From positions 1 through 12,867 of the forward strand of contig JBQTHM010000004.1 in assembly GCA_052389895.1 (NCBI GenBank): a stretch of 12,867 bases of DNA, read 5' to 3'. Position numbers and translations under genes: made by a program. The stretch is from CAVVXX01 sp052389895 (GTDB lineage Bacteria > Pseudomonadota > Alphaproteobacteria > Micropepsales > Micropepsaceae). Under the pieces are notes generated by a model. The model made no database searches, was not told the DNA's origin, and was given only the letters and a program-made list of their open reading frames with translations. Positions 12,775 to 12,867 of this stretch are shown here, piece by piece. Position 1 is the first letter of the stretch. Each line of letters opens with the position of its first letter.

Positions 12775-12867
12775 AACTATGACTGCATCAACGAGCGTGC
12801 CGATGGCCGCGCGCATGCACAGCTATCGCGCCCGCAAGTGCCGAAGACGCTAAAGTTTGTGTGCGTT

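Larger units (their letters stand above)
12399..12867. other. Gene-poor region with A/T block, hairpins, DnaA-like box and parS-like site
   Basis: No convincing gene in 469 bases. Contents: AAAAATATTTTT, a 12-base palindrome inside an A/T block (12485-12498), possibly part of the purEK terminator; a TTGACA -35-like box on the minus strand (12506-12501) with no matching -10; CGTGGATAA (12595-12603), 8/9 to a DnaA box; a small hairpin CGAAAA/TTTTCG (12608-12624); a perfect GCAGCGC/GCGCTGC palindrome (12636-12650); a strong hairpin (12688-12716); and the parS-like site. GAATC (12463-12467, 12748-12752) are GANTC sites at about chance frequency. rpsU might be expected next in related genomes but is not seen. 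Confidence 0.55.

Noticed and set aside
12540..12853. Overlapping plus-strand ORFs at 12540-12770 and 12596-12853, and a 24-codon ORF at 12779-12853
   Set aside because: Arg-rich, no domain, no ribosome site, and they run through hairpins and the parS site; they look like chance frames.
12399..12867. oriC
   Set aside because: Only one DnaA-like box at 8/9 and no origin-linked genes (dnaA, hemE, mnmG, parAB); a parS-like site alone does not make an origin, so I keep it as a hypothesis only.

Overview
The window reads as a stretch of high-GC alphaproteobacterial chromosome, and almost every gene is core housekeeping. The lineage call rests on gene content and order: efp-suhB; rpmE next to an RcdA/DUF1465 gene; DUF1192 divergent from a PIG3-type quinone oxidoreductase; a TrcR/DUF1013 regulator; DUF465 (YdcH-like) genes beside purE-purK. 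RcdA, DUF1192 and TrcR/DUF1013 are essentially alphaproteobacterial families. I cannot name a genus or order. I see no phage, transposase, defence, toxin, CRISPR or tRNA/rRNA gene.

Layout, left to right. (1) 1-1381: the 3' part of efp and suhB, one nucleotide apart, both on +. The first 37 bases copy an internal piece of suhB, so the left edge looks chimeric. (2) 1478-2716: a secreted OmpA-like protein, then rpmE on +, with a near-consensus promoter so close to the rpmE ATG that the mRNA should be leaderless. (3) 2713-3598: rcdA and DUF1192 on -, with the rcdA and rpmE stop codons sharing one CTAG. (4) 3639-5561: quinone oxidoreductase and TrcR on +. The repetitive TrcR tail runs antisense into the next gene. 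(5) 5496-7363: an MFS permease and a YqaA/DedA-type membrane protein, a translationally coupled pair on -. (6) 7475-9157: an acyl-CoA synthetase on +. (7) 9318-10693: two small DUF465 coiled-coil genes facing away from each other, then a heptanucleotide inverted repeat and a GGDEF protein on -. (8) 10777-12398: purE-purK on +, behind a promoter with a perfect TATAAT. (9) 12399-12867: 469 bases with no convincing gene, holding an A/T-rich block, several hairpins, a DnaA-box-like site and a parS-like palindrome.

How the genes relate: PurE and PurK are consecutive steps of purine synthesis. RcdA (an adaptor for ClpXP-dependent CtrA turnover) and TrcR are both cell-cycle factors of this class, here on either side of a divergent promoter region. 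EF-P and bL31 are translation components. The rest are membrane, envelope, lipid or signalling functions with no clear joint pathway. I do not see a convincing new multi-gene system. The unusual features are structural: the duplicated edge, the leaderless rpmE, the antisense TrcR tail, the heptamer inverted repeat and the parS-bearing 3' region.
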